The position numbers and the translations under genes were made by a program. The notes under the pieces were generated by a model. That model was not told the origin of the DNA, searched no databases, and saw only the letters and a list, made by a program, of their open reading frames with translations. 64,000 nt of DNA, taken from the NCBI RefSeq assembly GCF_028527925.1, contig NZ_JAPESW010000008.1:62001-126000 (forward strand). The letters are read 5' to 3'. Position 1 is the first letter of the stretch, and each line of letters opens with the position of its first letter. This document shows positions 27,615 through 36,040 of this stretch, in pieces. This DNA comes from Cellulomonas fimi (lineage in GTDB: Bacteria > Actinomycetota > Actinomycetes > Actinomycetales > Cellulomonadaceae).

Positions 27615-28751
27615 ATGGCTCCGTGGACCGTGCACCGGGTGACAGCGCCCGCGACGCCCGACGACGCCGCGACCGGGGCCGTGGCGGGCGCCTGCCGCAC
27701 GCACGCGGCCACGCACCGCGCCCTGTTCGGCCACGCGGACGCCGCGTGGCAGGTGCCCGAGGTCGCGTCGCTGCTGCGGGAGCGGCCCTACGAGCGGTCG
27801 ACGCTGCTCGTCGTCACCGAGGACGGCGCTCCGCCGACGGCCGACGCGGTCGTCGGCGCGGCCCTCGTGAACGTGCCCACGCAGGACAACCCGCACCTCG
27901 CGGTCGCCGAGACGTGGGTCCGGCCGGACGCGCGGGGGCGCGGGGCCGGACGGGCGCTGCTCGACGCCGCCGAGGCGGCCGCACGCGACGAGGGCCGCCG
28001 CACGCTGATCGTCATGAGCACGCACCGCGCGCCGGCCGACCGCGAGGCGACGGCGGGCGCGCGCAGCGGCACGGGCACCGTGCCGGCCGCCGACGCGGCG
28101 ACGCGGCTCGCGGTCGCGCGCGGGTACGGCCTCGAGCAGGTCGAGCGGTTCAGCACGTTCACGTTCCCGCTGGACGACGCGCGACGCGCCGCGGTCCGGC
28201 GGGCGCACGAGGACGCGGCGCGCGCGGCCGGCGACGCCTACCGGCTCGCCGCCTGGACCGGGCCGACGCCCGAGGAGCACCTCGACGGCATGGCGGTGCT
28301 GCGGACGCGCATGAGCACCGACGTGCCGACCGCCGACCTCGAGCTCGACGAGGAGCCGTGGGACGCCGAGCGGGTGCGCGCGCACGACCGCGAGGTGGTC
28401 GAGCAGGGCCGTGTCGCGGCCGTCGTCGCCGCGCAGCACGTGCCGGCGGGCGACCTCGTGGCGTTCACGGTGGTGGAGTGGCCGCCCGCTCTGCCCGAGG
28501 CCGCGTACCAGCAGGACACGCTCGTCGTCTCGGGGCACCGCGGCCACCGGCTGGGGATGCTCGTCAAGACCGCGCAGCTCCTGCGGCTCGAGGACCTGTG
28601 GCCCGACCTGCGCCGGCTGCACACGTGGAACGCGCAGGAGAACGACCACATGCTCGCGATCAACGTCGCGCTCGGCTTCACGCCGACGGGCGTGCTCGGG
28701 ATGTGGCAGCGGGACCTCGACGGCGTCGTCGGGACGCCCGCCGTCGGCTGA
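27615..28751 (+). CDS. Tandem GNAT-family acetyltransferase
   Basis: 378 residues with two GNAT folds. The N-terminal fold has the acetyl-CoA loop VRPDARGRGAGRALL (about residues 100-115). The C-terminal fold has a second one, VVSGHRGHRLGMLVK (about 300), followed by the strand WNAQENDHMLAINVALGF. Two-domain GNATs of this length include mycothiol synthase and Eis-like enzymes, but conserved residues of either are not evident, so the substrate is unknown. The gene is convergent with the PfkB gene, 18 bases apart. Confidence 0.85.
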   Translation: MAPWTVHRVTAPATPDDAATGAVAGACRTHAATHRALFGHADAAWQVPEVASLLRERPYERSTLLVVTEDGAPPTADAVVGAALVNVPTQDNPHLAVAETWVRPDARGRGAGRALLDAAEAAARDEGRRTLIVMSTHRAPADREATAGARSGTGTVPAADAATRLAVARGYGLEQVERFSTFTFPLDDARRAAVRRAHEDAARAAGDAYRLAAWTGPTPEEHLDGMAVLRTRMSTDVPTADLELDEEPWDAERVRAHDREVVEQGRVAAVVAAQHVPAGDLVAFTVVEWPPALPEAAYQQDTLVVSGHRGHRLGMLVKTAQLLRLEDLWPDLRRLHTWNAQENDHMLAINVALGFTPTGVLGMWQRDLDGVVGTPAVG

Positions 28752-28769
28752 GCCCGCCTCGAGGGCGCG

Positions 28770-29678
28770 TCAGCGGGCGCGCACGTCCACGCGCGCCGCG
28801 AGCGCGGCGACCGCCTCCGGGGTCGCCGCCGCGGCACCGACGCCGGGCGTGCCCACGGCGAGAGCGCCGCACGCGGACGCCCGGGCCAGAGCGGCCGGGT
28901 GCGGGAGGCCGTCGAGGACCGCGTGCAGCAGCCCGGCGAGGAACGCGTCGCCCGCACCGTCGGCGTCGACGACGTCGTCGACCGGCGCGACGGGCACGTC
29001 CCACCAGCCGTCGGCGTCGCGCGCGAGCGCACCCGACGCCCCCGCGGTGCAGACCGCCAGGCGTGCGCCCCGGCGGACGGCCTCGTCCAGGTAGGCGGCG
29101 GGGTCGGCGAGCCGGTCGGCGCTGACGAGGAGCACGTCGGCGGCCAGCGCGAACGGGTGGGCGTACCCGGTGGCGGCGCCGTCGTCGTCGTGCACGTCGC
29201 ACCACACGGGCACGCCCGCGGCGCGGGCGGCGGCGAGCACGGGGCGGCTGTGGTCGGCGAGGTCGACGACGGCCGCGGCGGAACCGTCGAGCAGGGTCCG
29301 GACGTCCCCGGGGACCGGGTCGGTCGCGCGGGCGGGCGTCGGGAGGGCCAGGTAGACCGACAGTCGCGACCCGTCGTCGGCGAGGACGTTGACGTGCCGC
29401 TCGGTGCGTCCGTCGGCGGCGTCCTCGGCGTGCAGCGTGAGCCGAGGGTGGTCGAGCGCGGCACGCACGCGGGAGGCGTGCTCATCGTCGCCGAGCACCG
29501 TGCGCAAGGTCACGTCGACGCCGAGCGCGGCGAGGGTGAGCGCCTTGCCGGCGGACGTCCCGCCGAGCCCGTCGTGCGTGGCGGTCGCGAACACGGTCGC
29601 GCTGCGCGGCTCGGGCAGTGCGGGCAGGCGGATCGTGGTGTTCCAGGAGGCTGGACCGGTGACGAGGACGCGCGGCAC
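28770..29678 (-). CDS. PfkB-family carbohydrate/nucleoside kinase
   Basis: 302 residues from GTG 29678. Ribokinase-like fold: the N-terminal glycine pair GLGGTSAGKALTLAALG that contacts substrate, and the C-terminal DADGAGDAFLAG motif with the catalytic Asp of GAGD. The substrate (ribose, fructose phosphate, adenosine or another) cannot be told. The frame stays open for 50 codons upstream, but the -10 TACCCT six bases before GTG 29678 and the conserved N-terminus RVLVTGPASWN support this start. Confidence 0.88.
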   Translation of the reverse strand: MPRVLVTGPASWNTTIRLPALPEPRSATVFATATHDGLGGTSAGKALTLAALGVDVTLRTVLGDDEHASRVRAALDHPRLTLHAEDAADGRTERHVNVLADDGSRLSVYLALPTPARATDPVPGDVRTLLDGSAAAVVDLADHSRPVLAAARAAGVPVWCDVHDDDGAATGYAHPFALAADVLLVSADRLADPAAYLDEAVRRGARLAVCTAGASGALARDADGWWDVPVAPVDDVVDADGAGDAFLAGLLHAVLDGLPHPAALARASACGALAVGTPGVGAAAATPEAVAALAARVDVRAR

Positions 29679-29684
29679 GTGGTC

Positions 29685-29690
29685 AGGGTA
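29685..29690 (-). promoter_or_regulatory. -10 element TACCCT, leaderless promoter
   Basis: On the minus strand TACCCT ends six bases before GTG 29678. Confidence 0.5.
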
Positions 29691-29831
29691 GGGCGCGCGG
29701 CGACTACTGTGGCGTCTGACGGGCACGACCGACGGCGACGCACGCACCGCGTCGTCGACGGCCGCTCGACCGTCGACGCCCCCGCACGGGACGCGCCCGC
29801 CGCGCGGCCGGACGGGGGACACCTCACCCAC

Positions 29832-29863
29832 GTCGGGGTCTCCCCGACCAGGCGCTGTAGAGT
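29832..29863 (+). promoter_or_regulatory. Promoter region of the stressosome operon
   Basis: A -10 candidate TAGAGT is at 29858-29863, about 60 bases before the first start codon. Just upstream, GTCGGGG-TCT-CCCCGAC (29832-29848) is a seven-base-pair inverted repeat that could be an operator or a terminator of upstream antisense transcription. Confidence 0.4.
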
Positions 29864-29924
29864 CACGGCGCCGCCGCTTCGCGCTCGTCCGAGCGTCGCG
29901 TCACGTCCCCGATCGGAGTTCCGC

Positions 29925-30773
29925 ATGCCCGCAGCCGACGCCGCCCGCCTCGCCGCGATCCTCCAGGACAGGCGCGGTGAGATCGGCGCCGCCTGGCTCG
30001 ACCGTGTCGTCACCGAGCTGCAGGGCCGCATCACGCGCGCCGAGGCGGAGCGCGAGCAGACCGAGATCTTCGACGCGCTCGTGGGTGGTCTGCTCGCGGG
30101 TGGCGAGCGGCTCGACGCCCCGTCGTTCGACTCGCTGCGCAGCCTCCTGAGCGACCTGTCCGCGACGCGTGCGCGGCTCGGCTTCACGCCGCGTGAGACC
30201 GCCGTGGGCGTGTTCGCGCTCAAGGAAGGGCTCTACGACATCGCCGGCCGGGGCGACACCGAGCGTGTCGACGACGTCGCCGCGCTGCTGCGGCTCGTCG
30301 ACGACCTGGGCCTGTTCACCTTCGAGTCGTTCGCCGCGGCGCGCGAGGGGATCATCAGCGAGCAGGCCGAGCAGCTGCTCGAGCTGTCGACGCCCGTCGT
30401 CAAGCTCTGGGAGGGCGTCGTCGCGGTGCCGCTCGTCGGCACGCTCGACTCGGCGCGGACGCAGGTCGTCATGGAGAAGCTGCTCCAGACGCTCGTCGAG
30501 ACCGGCTCCGAGCACGCGATCATCGACATCACGGGCGTCCCGGCGGTCGACACGCAGGTCGCGCAGCACCTGCTCAAGACGGTCGTCGCCGCGCGCCTCA
30601 TGGGTGCGGAGTGCACGATCAGCGGCATCCGCCCGCAGATCGCGCAGACGATCGTCGCGCTCGGCATCGAGTTCGGCGACATCCGCACCAAGGCGACGCT
30701 CGCCGACGCCCTGGTCGCGGCGCTGCGCGCGAACGGCAGCGCGCGCACCGCCGCCGCGGTCGCGGGGGCCTGA
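29925..30773 (+). CDS. RsbR-type stressosome scaffold/sensor protein
   Basis: 282 residues. The N-terminal 150 residues are helical and match the RsbRD-type sensory domain (RGEIGAAWLDRVVTELQ), not the non-haem globin of classical RsbRA. The C-terminal STAS domain has the two threonines phosphorylated by RsbT in this family: Thr156 (ELSTPVVKLW) and Thr210 (PAVDTQVAQHLL). With RsbS it should form the stressosome shell that holds RsbT until stress. ATG 29925 has CGGAG six bases upstream. It is first of six coupled genes; the stop overlaps the rsbS start as TGATG. Confidence 0.92.
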   Translation: MPAADAARLAAILQDRRGEIGAAWLDRVVTELQGRITRAEAEREQTEIFDALVGGLLAGGERLDAPSFDSLRSLLSDLSATRARLGFTPRETAVGVFALKEGLYDIAGRGDTERVDDVAALLRLVDDLGLFTFESFAAAREGIISEQAEQLLELSTPVVKLWEGVVAVPLVGTLDSARTQVVMEKLLQTLVETGSEHAIIDITGVPAVDTQVAQHLLKTVVAARLMGAECTISGIRPQIAQTIVALGIEFGDIRTKATLADALVAALRANGSARTAAAVAGA

Positions 30774-31180
30774 TGGACAGCGTCCCCATCCTCAAGATCG
30801 GCTCGACCCTGCTGGTGTCGATCCAGGTCGACCTGCAGGACCAGTCGGCCCTGCAGCTCCAGGAGGACCTCGCCGAGCGCATCACGCAGACCGGTGCCCG
30901 CGGCGTCCTCATCGACATCTCCGGCCTGGAGATCGTCGACAGCTTCATCGGCCGGATGCTCTCCTCGATCGCCGGCATCTCACGCGTGCTCGACGCGACG
31001 ACCGTGGTCGTCGGCATGCGGCCCGCCGTCGCGATCACGATGGTCGAGCTCGGGCTGTCGTTCGACGGCGTCCGGACCGCGCTCGACGTCGAGAAGGGCC
31101 TGCGGCTCCTGCAGCCCGACGGCGAGGACACCGCTCCCGAGCAGCTGCTCCTCGAGCTCGCACCGGACGCGCCCGCGTGA
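30773..31180 (+). CDS. rsbS: Stressosome STAS protein RsbS
   Basis: 135 residues, a single STAS domain. The phosphorylated serine is Ser57 in the conserved LEIVDSFIGRML, followed by the highly conserved VVVGMRPAVAITMVELGL. RsbS sequesters the kinase RsbT in the stressosome; phosphorylation releases it. Length is normal plus a short acidic tail. It overlaps rsbR by TGATG and rsbT by GTGA. Confidence 0.95.
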   Translation: MDSVPILKIGSTLLVSIQVDLQDQSALQLQEDLAERITQTGARGVLIDISGLEIVDSFIGRMLSSIAGISRVLDATTVVVGMRPAVAITMVELGLSFDGVRTALDVEKGLRLLQPDGEDTAPEQLLLELAPDAPA

Positions 31181-31590
31181 CAGCCGACCCGGTGACGTCC
31201 GAGCGGCTCGCCATCACGACCGACGGCGACGTCGTGCGGGTGCGCCAGGCCGTGCGCGGGCTCGCGCAGGGCGCGAAGCTGTCGCTCGTCGACCAGACCA
31301 AGCTCGTGACCGCCGCGAGCGAGCTCGCGCGCAACACCCTCATCTACGGCGGCGGCGGCGAGGCCGTGCTGTCGGTCGAGGCGAACGGGCGGCGCACCGG
31401 CGTGCGCGTCGAGTTCCGCGACGACGGCCCGGGCATCCCCGACCTCGACCTCGCGATGACCGACGGCTGGACGAGCGGCAGCGGGCTCGGGCTCGGCCTG
31501 TCGGGTGCGCGGCGGCTCGTCGAGCACTTCGAGATCGACACGGGACCGGGGCGCGGCACGCGTGTGGTGATCGCCTCGTGGTCACGGTGA
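31177..31590 (+). CDS. rsbT: Serine/threonine kinase RsbT
   Basis: 137 residues, a GHKL ATPase domain kinase. The N-box ELARNTLIYGGGG, G1 box DDGPGIPD and G2 box GSGLGLGLSG are complete, so it should be active. RsbT phosphorylates RsbR and RsbS and, once released, activates a downstream PP2C phosphatase through the latter's N-terminal domain. The start GTG 31177 overlaps the rsbS stop; its own stop overlaps the next start. Confidence 0.95.
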   Translation: MTADPVTSERLAITTDGDVVRVRQAVRGLAQGAKLSLVDQTKLVTAASELARNTLIYGGGGEAVLSVEANGRRTGVRVEFRDDGPGIPDLDLAMTDGWTSGSGLGLGLSGARRLVEHFEIDTGPGRGTRVVIASWSR

Positions 31591-32609
31591 GCGCGGACGG
31601 CACCGTCGAGGACGTCGCCTGGTTCACGGTCGACCACGTGAGCGCGACGGGCACCGCCCGGCGTGCCGCCGCGTCGCTCGCGCGGCGCGTCGGCATGTCC
31701 GAGGAGCGGGCCGGCGAGGTCGCGCTCGTGGTCGCCGAGCTCACCGGCAACCAGATCACCCACGCCGGCTCGGGCTCGCTGCTGCTGCGGGTCCGGCACG
31801 CCGCCGCCGGTCCGGTGGTCGAGGTCGTCGCGGTCGACTCGGGCCCCGGGATGGTGAACGTCGCCGCGTCCCTCACGGACGGCGTGTCGTCGGCGGGGAC
31901 GCTCGGGATCGGGCTCGGCACGCTGTCGCGGCTCGCGAGCTCGTGGGACATCTGGTCGCGGCCCGGCTCGGGCACCGTCGTGACCGCCGCGTTCGCCGAC
32001 GTCGACGCCCCGACCCCCGGCGTCCCGTCGGCGGTCGGGCTCACCCGGCCGATGACCGGGCAGGACGTCTGCGGGGACGCGTATGCGATCCGCACGGACG
32101 ACGGCGTGCTCACGGTGATGCTCGCGGACGGGCTGGGGCACGGTCCGCTCGCGGCCGCGGCGAGCACCGAGGCGGTCCGTGCGTTCCGGGGCGCGGCGGC
32201 CGGTGGCCCGCTCGCGCTGCTCACGACCGTGCACCGGGCGCTGTCCGGCACCCGCGGGGCGGCGGTCGCGGTCGCGCGGCTCGACCCCGGCGAGGTCCGG
32301 TACGCGGGCGTCGGGAACATCGCCGGCGTCGTCGTCGACGGTGCCGCGCGGCGCGGCATGATCAGCCACCCCGGGATCGCGGGCGCGCAGGCGCGCACGA
32401 TGCGCGAGACCACCTACCCGCTGCCGCCCGGCGCCCTGGTCGTCCTGCACAGCGACGGCGTGACCGACCGGCACGACCTGGCGGGCTACCCGGGCCTGCT
32501 CGCGCGGACGTCGCTCGTCGTGGCGGCGGTCCTGCTGCGCGACTTCGGCGTGCGTCGGGACGACGCGAGCGTCGTGGTGGCCCGCGCCGGTGCGGCGGTG
32601 CCCGCATGA
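31587..32609 (+). CDS. ATPase (anti-sigma type) - RsbX-like PP2C phosphatase fusion
   Basis: 340 residues from GTG 31587 (GTGA overlap; GTG 31578 is also in frame). Residues 1-130 are a second GHKL ATPase domain, with N-box ELTGNQITHAG and DSGPGM in the G1 position. Residues about 145-340 are a SpoIIE/RsbX-type phosphatase with metal-binding motifs QDVCGDAY, LADGLGHG and HSDGVTD. RsbX removes phosphate from RsbR and RsbS to reset the stressosome. Fusion to an ATPase domain is a feature of the actinobacterial-type module rather than of Bacillus RsbX. Confidence 0.9.
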   Translation: MSADGTVEDVAWFTVDHVSATGTARRAAASLARRVGMSEERAGEVALVVAELTGNQITHAGSGSLLLRVRHAAAGPVVEVVAVDSGPGMVNVAASLTDGVSSAGTLGIGLGTLSRLASSWDIWSRPGSGTVVTAAFADVDAPTPGVPSAVGLTRPMTGQDVCGDAYAIRTDDGVLTVMLADGLGHGPLAAAASTEAVRAFRGAAAGGPLALLTTVHRALSGTRGAAVAVARLDPGEVRYAGVGNIAGVVVDGAARRGMISHPGIAGAQARTMRETTYPLPPGALVVLHSDGVTDRHDLAGYPGLLARTSLVVAAVLLRDFGVRRDDASVVVARAGAAVPA

Positions 32610-34330
32610 CGGGCGGGTCCGCGGTCCGGCGGCTCGGCACGGTCGAGCTGCTCACGGACGGCGACGTCGTGCTGCTGCGTCAGGTGGGTCGTGAGGCCGG
32701 CGGGCTGCTCGGTCTCGACGGTCAGGACCAGGTGCGGCTCGCCACGGCGCTGTCGGAGCTCGGCCGCGAGGTCGCCGGGACCGCGGGCGGCCGGGCGGTG
32801 CTCGAGGTCGACGGTGCACCCGGCGCGCCCGAGCTCGTGGTGCACGTCCTCGGTCGTCCGGCGCGTGGTGGCCGTGGTGACGTCACCGGTGTCACGGCCG
32901 CGCAGCGGCTCGTCGACCGCGTCGACGTCACGTCCGACGCCGACGGCACCCGGACGGTCGTGCTGCGCAAGGCGCTGCCCGACGCGCGGGCGGTGTCGCC
33001 CGCGCGGCTCGACGAGGTGCGCGCGTCGTTGTCCCGCCCCCGTGCCGCGGACGCGCTCGACGAGCTGCGCGTGCAGAACACCGAGCTGGTGCGTGCGCTC
33101 GAGGCGCTCGCGGCCCGGGAGCAGGACCTCGTGCGGGCCAACGAGGAGCTCGAGGACACCAACCGCGGCGTCATGGCCATGTACACGCAGCTCTCCGACG
33201 AGCTCGAGGAGACGAACAGCGGCGTCGTCGCGCTCTACGCCGAGCTCGACGAGCGCGGACGCCAGCTCGCGGCCGCCAACGACGCCAAGACGCGCTTCCT
33301 GCGCAGCGTGAGCCACGAGCTGCGCGCGCCGGTGAACTCGATCCTCGGCCTGGCGTCGCTGCTCGCCGACGGCGCGCTCGACGAGGACCAGCGCATCCAG
33401 GTCGGCTACCTCGACTCGAGCGCACGCGCCCTGCTCGGCATGGTCAACGAGCTCCTGGACCTCGCGCGCGCCGAGTCGGGCCGGCAGCACGTGCACCGCG
33501 TGCGCGTCGACCTCGCGGCGCTGCTCGCCGACCTGCAGGGCACGGTGCGCCCGCTCCTGCGTCCCGGGGTGGGCCTGCACGTCGACGTCCCGCGCGGTCT
33601 CGAGCTCCACACCGACCCCGAGCTGCTGGGCCGTGTGCTGCGCAACCTGCTGACCAACGCCGTCAAGTTCACGGACGCGGGCGCGATCGACGTCGCGGTC
33701 ACCGTCCCCGAGGCCGGCGTCGTGGTCGTCATCGTCCGGGACACGGGCATCGGCATCCCCGCCGAGCACCTGGAGACGGTGTTCGAGGAGTTCTTCCAGG
33801 TGCCGAACCGCCTGCAGCCGTCGGTCAAGGGCACGGGGCTCGGTCTGCCGTACGCGCGGCGCGTCGCCGAGGCGCTCGGCGGCTCGCTCGACGTGGCGAG
33901 CGTGGTCGGCGAGGGCAGTACGTTCACGTTGACCCTCGAGCGGACGACAGCCCCGGCGCTCGGGCGCGTGCTGGTCGTCGACGACGACGACGCCGCGCGC
34001 GCGGTCGTGCGCGGACTGCTCGCACCGTCGGCGGCCGAGGTCGTCGAGGCGCGCGACGGGGCGGAGGCGCTCGACGTGCTCGCCGGCGGCGCGGTGGACG
34101 CGGTGCTCATGGACGTGCGCATGCCCGGCGTCGACGGGGTCGCGACCCTCCAGGCGCTCCGGGCGGACGCGCGCTGGTCGACGCTGCCGGTCGTGCTCAT
34201 GTCGACCCTCGACGAGCCTCCCGTGACGGGCGTGCCGTTCGTCGAGAAGGCCGCGCTGGACGCCGACGGTCTCGCGGACGTCCTCAGCCGAGCGACCGGG
34301 GGTGCCGCGGCGACGGAGACGGCGCCGTGA
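32606..34330 (+). CDS. Hybrid histidine kinase with N-terminal RsbT-like domain
   Basis: 574 residues. Order: an RsbT-like ATPase domain (about 1-130; VELLTDGDVVLLRQVGRE parallels RsbT LAITTDGDVVRVRQAVRG) lacking the N-box Asn and G1 box; a coiled coil (about 150-225); HisKA with His237 in SVSHELRAPVN; a complete catalytic ATPase domain (NLLTNAVKF, DTGIGIP, GTGLGL); and a receiver domain with Asp503 (LMDVRMPGVDG). No membrane segment, so it is cytoplasmic and likely senses stress through the stressosome proteins. It overlaps both neighbours by four bases. Confidence 0.92.
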   Translation: MTGGSAVRRLGTVELLTDGDVVLLRQVGREAGGLLGLDGQDQVRLATALSELGREVAGTAGGRAVLEVDGAPGAPELVVHVLGRPARGGRGDVTGVTAAQRLVDRVDVTSDADGTRTVVLRKALPDARAVSPARLDEVRASLSRPRAADALDELRVQNTELVRALEALAAREQDLVRANEELEDTNRGVMAMYTQLSDELEETNSGVVALYAELDERGRQLAAANDAKTRFLRSVSHELRAPVNSILGLASLLADGALDEDQRIQVGYLDSSARALLGMVNELLDLARAESGRQHVHRVRVDLAALLADLQGTVRPLLRPGVGLHVDVPRGLELHTDPELLGRVLRNLLTNAVKFTDAGAIDVAVTVPEAGVVVVIVRDTGIGIPAEHLETVFEEFFQVPNRLQPSVKGTGLGLPYARRVAEALGGSLDVASVVGEGSTFTLTLERTTAPALGRVLVVDDDDAARAVVRGLLAPSAAEVVEARDGAEALDVLAGGAVDAVLMDVRMPGVDGVATLQALRADARWSTLPVVLMSTLDEPPVTGVPFVEKAALDADGLADVLSRATGGAAATETAP

Positions 34331-35919
34331 CCGACGCGACGGCACGCGTCCTCGTGGTCGACGACACCGAGGCGCACCGCTACGTCATGGCGAGCTGGCT
34401 GCGCCGTGCGGGTTACCAGGTGACGGAGGCGGCGACCGGCCGGGACGCGCTGGACGCCGCGGCGGGGCACGACGCCGTCGTCCTCGACGTCAACCTCCCC
34501 GACATGTCGGGCTTCGACGTGCTGCAGGCGATCAAGGCCGACCCCGCCACCGCGGTGCCCGTCGTGCACGTGTCCGCGACGAGCATCGACGCCCGGGCCC
34601 GCACCTCGGGGCTCGAGCGCGGCGCCGACGCCTACCTGGTCGAGCCGCTCGACCGCGACGAGTTCCTCGCGACGGTCGCGGGCCTGTGCCGCTCGCACCG
34701 GGCCCGTCGCGGCATCACCGAGCACGCGCGCCGGCTCGCGGACCTCACGGCCGCGGTCGTCCCGCTCGGCTCGGCCCGCTCGCTCGACGACCTCGTCGCC
34801 GCGGCGGCGCAGGGTGCGGCGACGGTCTTCGGTGCCGCAGTCGTGGTCGTGGCCACCGCGTCGGACGGCATGGCGACGCGCGTCGTGAGCCCGGGTCCCG
34901 GGCAGGCGGTCGTGCGCGGCCGGCTGCTCGCTCCGGCGGCTGAGCCCGACGCCGACCACCCGTACCCGCTGCGCGCGGAGGGCACGCCGGGCGTGTGGCG
35001 CGAGATGCTCGACCGCGCGGGCGTGCCGACGACCGCCTGGCACGTGACGCCGCTCCAGGACGCGTCGGGCCGGCAGCTCGGCGGGTTCGCGGTCGCGACG
35101 CCGGACGGCCCGCTCGGCGCCGAGGACGTCGACCTCGCGCAGCAGCTGGGGGAGGCGCTGAGCGGCGCGGTCGGCACCCTCCGGTCGTACGCGCAGGAGC
35201 ACCACATCGCGCTGACGCTCCAGCGCTCGATGCTGCCGCACTCGCTGCCGACCCCGCCGGGGATCCGGATGGCCGCCCGGTACAGCGCGTCGGACGCGCA
35301 GCTGAGCGTCGGCGGCGACTTCTACGACGCGCTCGAGCTCCCCGACGGCAAGGTCGCGGTCGTGATCGGCGACGTGCAGGGCCACTCCCTGCGGGCGGCG
35401 ACCGTCATGGCGCAGCTCCGGTTCGCGCTGCACGCCTACCTCGTCGAGGGCCACCCTCCGGCGCGTGCGCTCGACCTGCTCAACGAGCTGCTGATCCGCA
35501 GCCACCCCGAGCTCGTGACGGTGTGCGTCGCGGTGGTCGACCTGCACGACGGCGGCATGGAGGTCGTCAACGCCGGGCACCTGCCGCCGCTGCTCGTGTC
35601 GCCCGACGGCGCGCGCTACCTCACGGGGTCGTCACCGCTGCTCGGCGTGCGCCTGCCGGGCGAGCGGCGCACGACGACGGTGCCGCCGTCGGGCCCGTGC
35701 ACGCTGGTGCTTGTGACCGACGGCCTGCTCGAGCGCCGCTCGGGCCACATGGCCGACTCGCTCGCGCGCATGGCCGAGGTGGTGGCGGACGCCGGCACCC
35801 TGGACCCGGGCGAGCTGTGCGACGTGCTGCTCGGCCAGTTCGACTCGGCCGAGCGCGGCGACGACGTCGCGGTGCTCGCGGTGCACCTCACGCGCGACCA
35901 GGTCGCACCGGCGGGCTGA
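34327..35919 (+). CDS. Receiver - GAF-like - PP2C (RsbU-type) phosphatase
   Basis: 530 residues. Receiver domain with Asp54 (VLDVNLPDMSGF), a central GAF-like region (about 140-285), then a SpoIIE/RsbU PP2C domain with GGDFYDA, VIGDVQGHS and TDGLLERR motifs. It is the probable output enzyme of the operon: phosphotransfer from the hybrid kinase, or binding of released RsbT, would control dephosphorylation of an anti-anti-sigma factor. No sigma factor or anti-sigma pair is encoded in the window, so the final target is elsewhere. Confidence 0.92.
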   Translation: MTDATARVLVVDDTEAHRYVMASWLRRAGYQVTEAATGRDALDAAAGHDAVVLDVNLPDMSGFDVLQAIKADPATAVPVVHVSATSIDARARTSGLERGADAYLVEPLDRDEFLATVAGLCRSHRARRGITEHARRLADLTAAVVPLGSARSLDDLVAAAAQGAATVFGAAVVVVATASDGMATRVVSPGPGQAVVRGRLLAPAAEPDADHPYPLRAEGTPGVWREMLDRAGVPTTAWHVTPLQDASGRQLGGFAVATPDGPLGAEDVDLAQQLGEALSGAVGTLRSYAQEHHIALTLQRSMLPHSLPTPPGIRMAARYSASDAQLSVGGDFYDALELPDGKVAVVIGDVQGHSLRAATVMAQLRFALHAYLVEGHPPARALDLLNELLIRSHPELVTVCVAVVDLHDGGMEVVNAGHLPPLLVSPDGARYLTGSSPLLGVRLPGERRTTTVPPSGPCTLVLVTDGLLERRSGHMADSLARMAEVVADAGTLDPGELCDVLLGQFDSAERGDDVAVLAVHLTRDQVAPAG

Positions 35920-35987
35920 CGCGGCGCCGCGCCCTCTCCGGACGGGACGGCCGCACCGAGGACGCACGACCGTCGCCGGACGCACGA

Positions 35988-36031
35988 CCGCCCCGGGTGG
36001 CGCACCGTGGTCGGCGCGCCACCCGGGGCGG
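35988..36031. terminator. Bidirectional terminator between the stressosome operon and alpha-glucosidase
   Basis: A perfect 16-base-pair stem joins CCGCCCCGGGTGGCGC (35988-36003) to 36016-36031 around a 12-base loop. It lies between convergent stop codons. Confidence 0.85.
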
Positions 36032-36040
36032 CAGGCGGGG

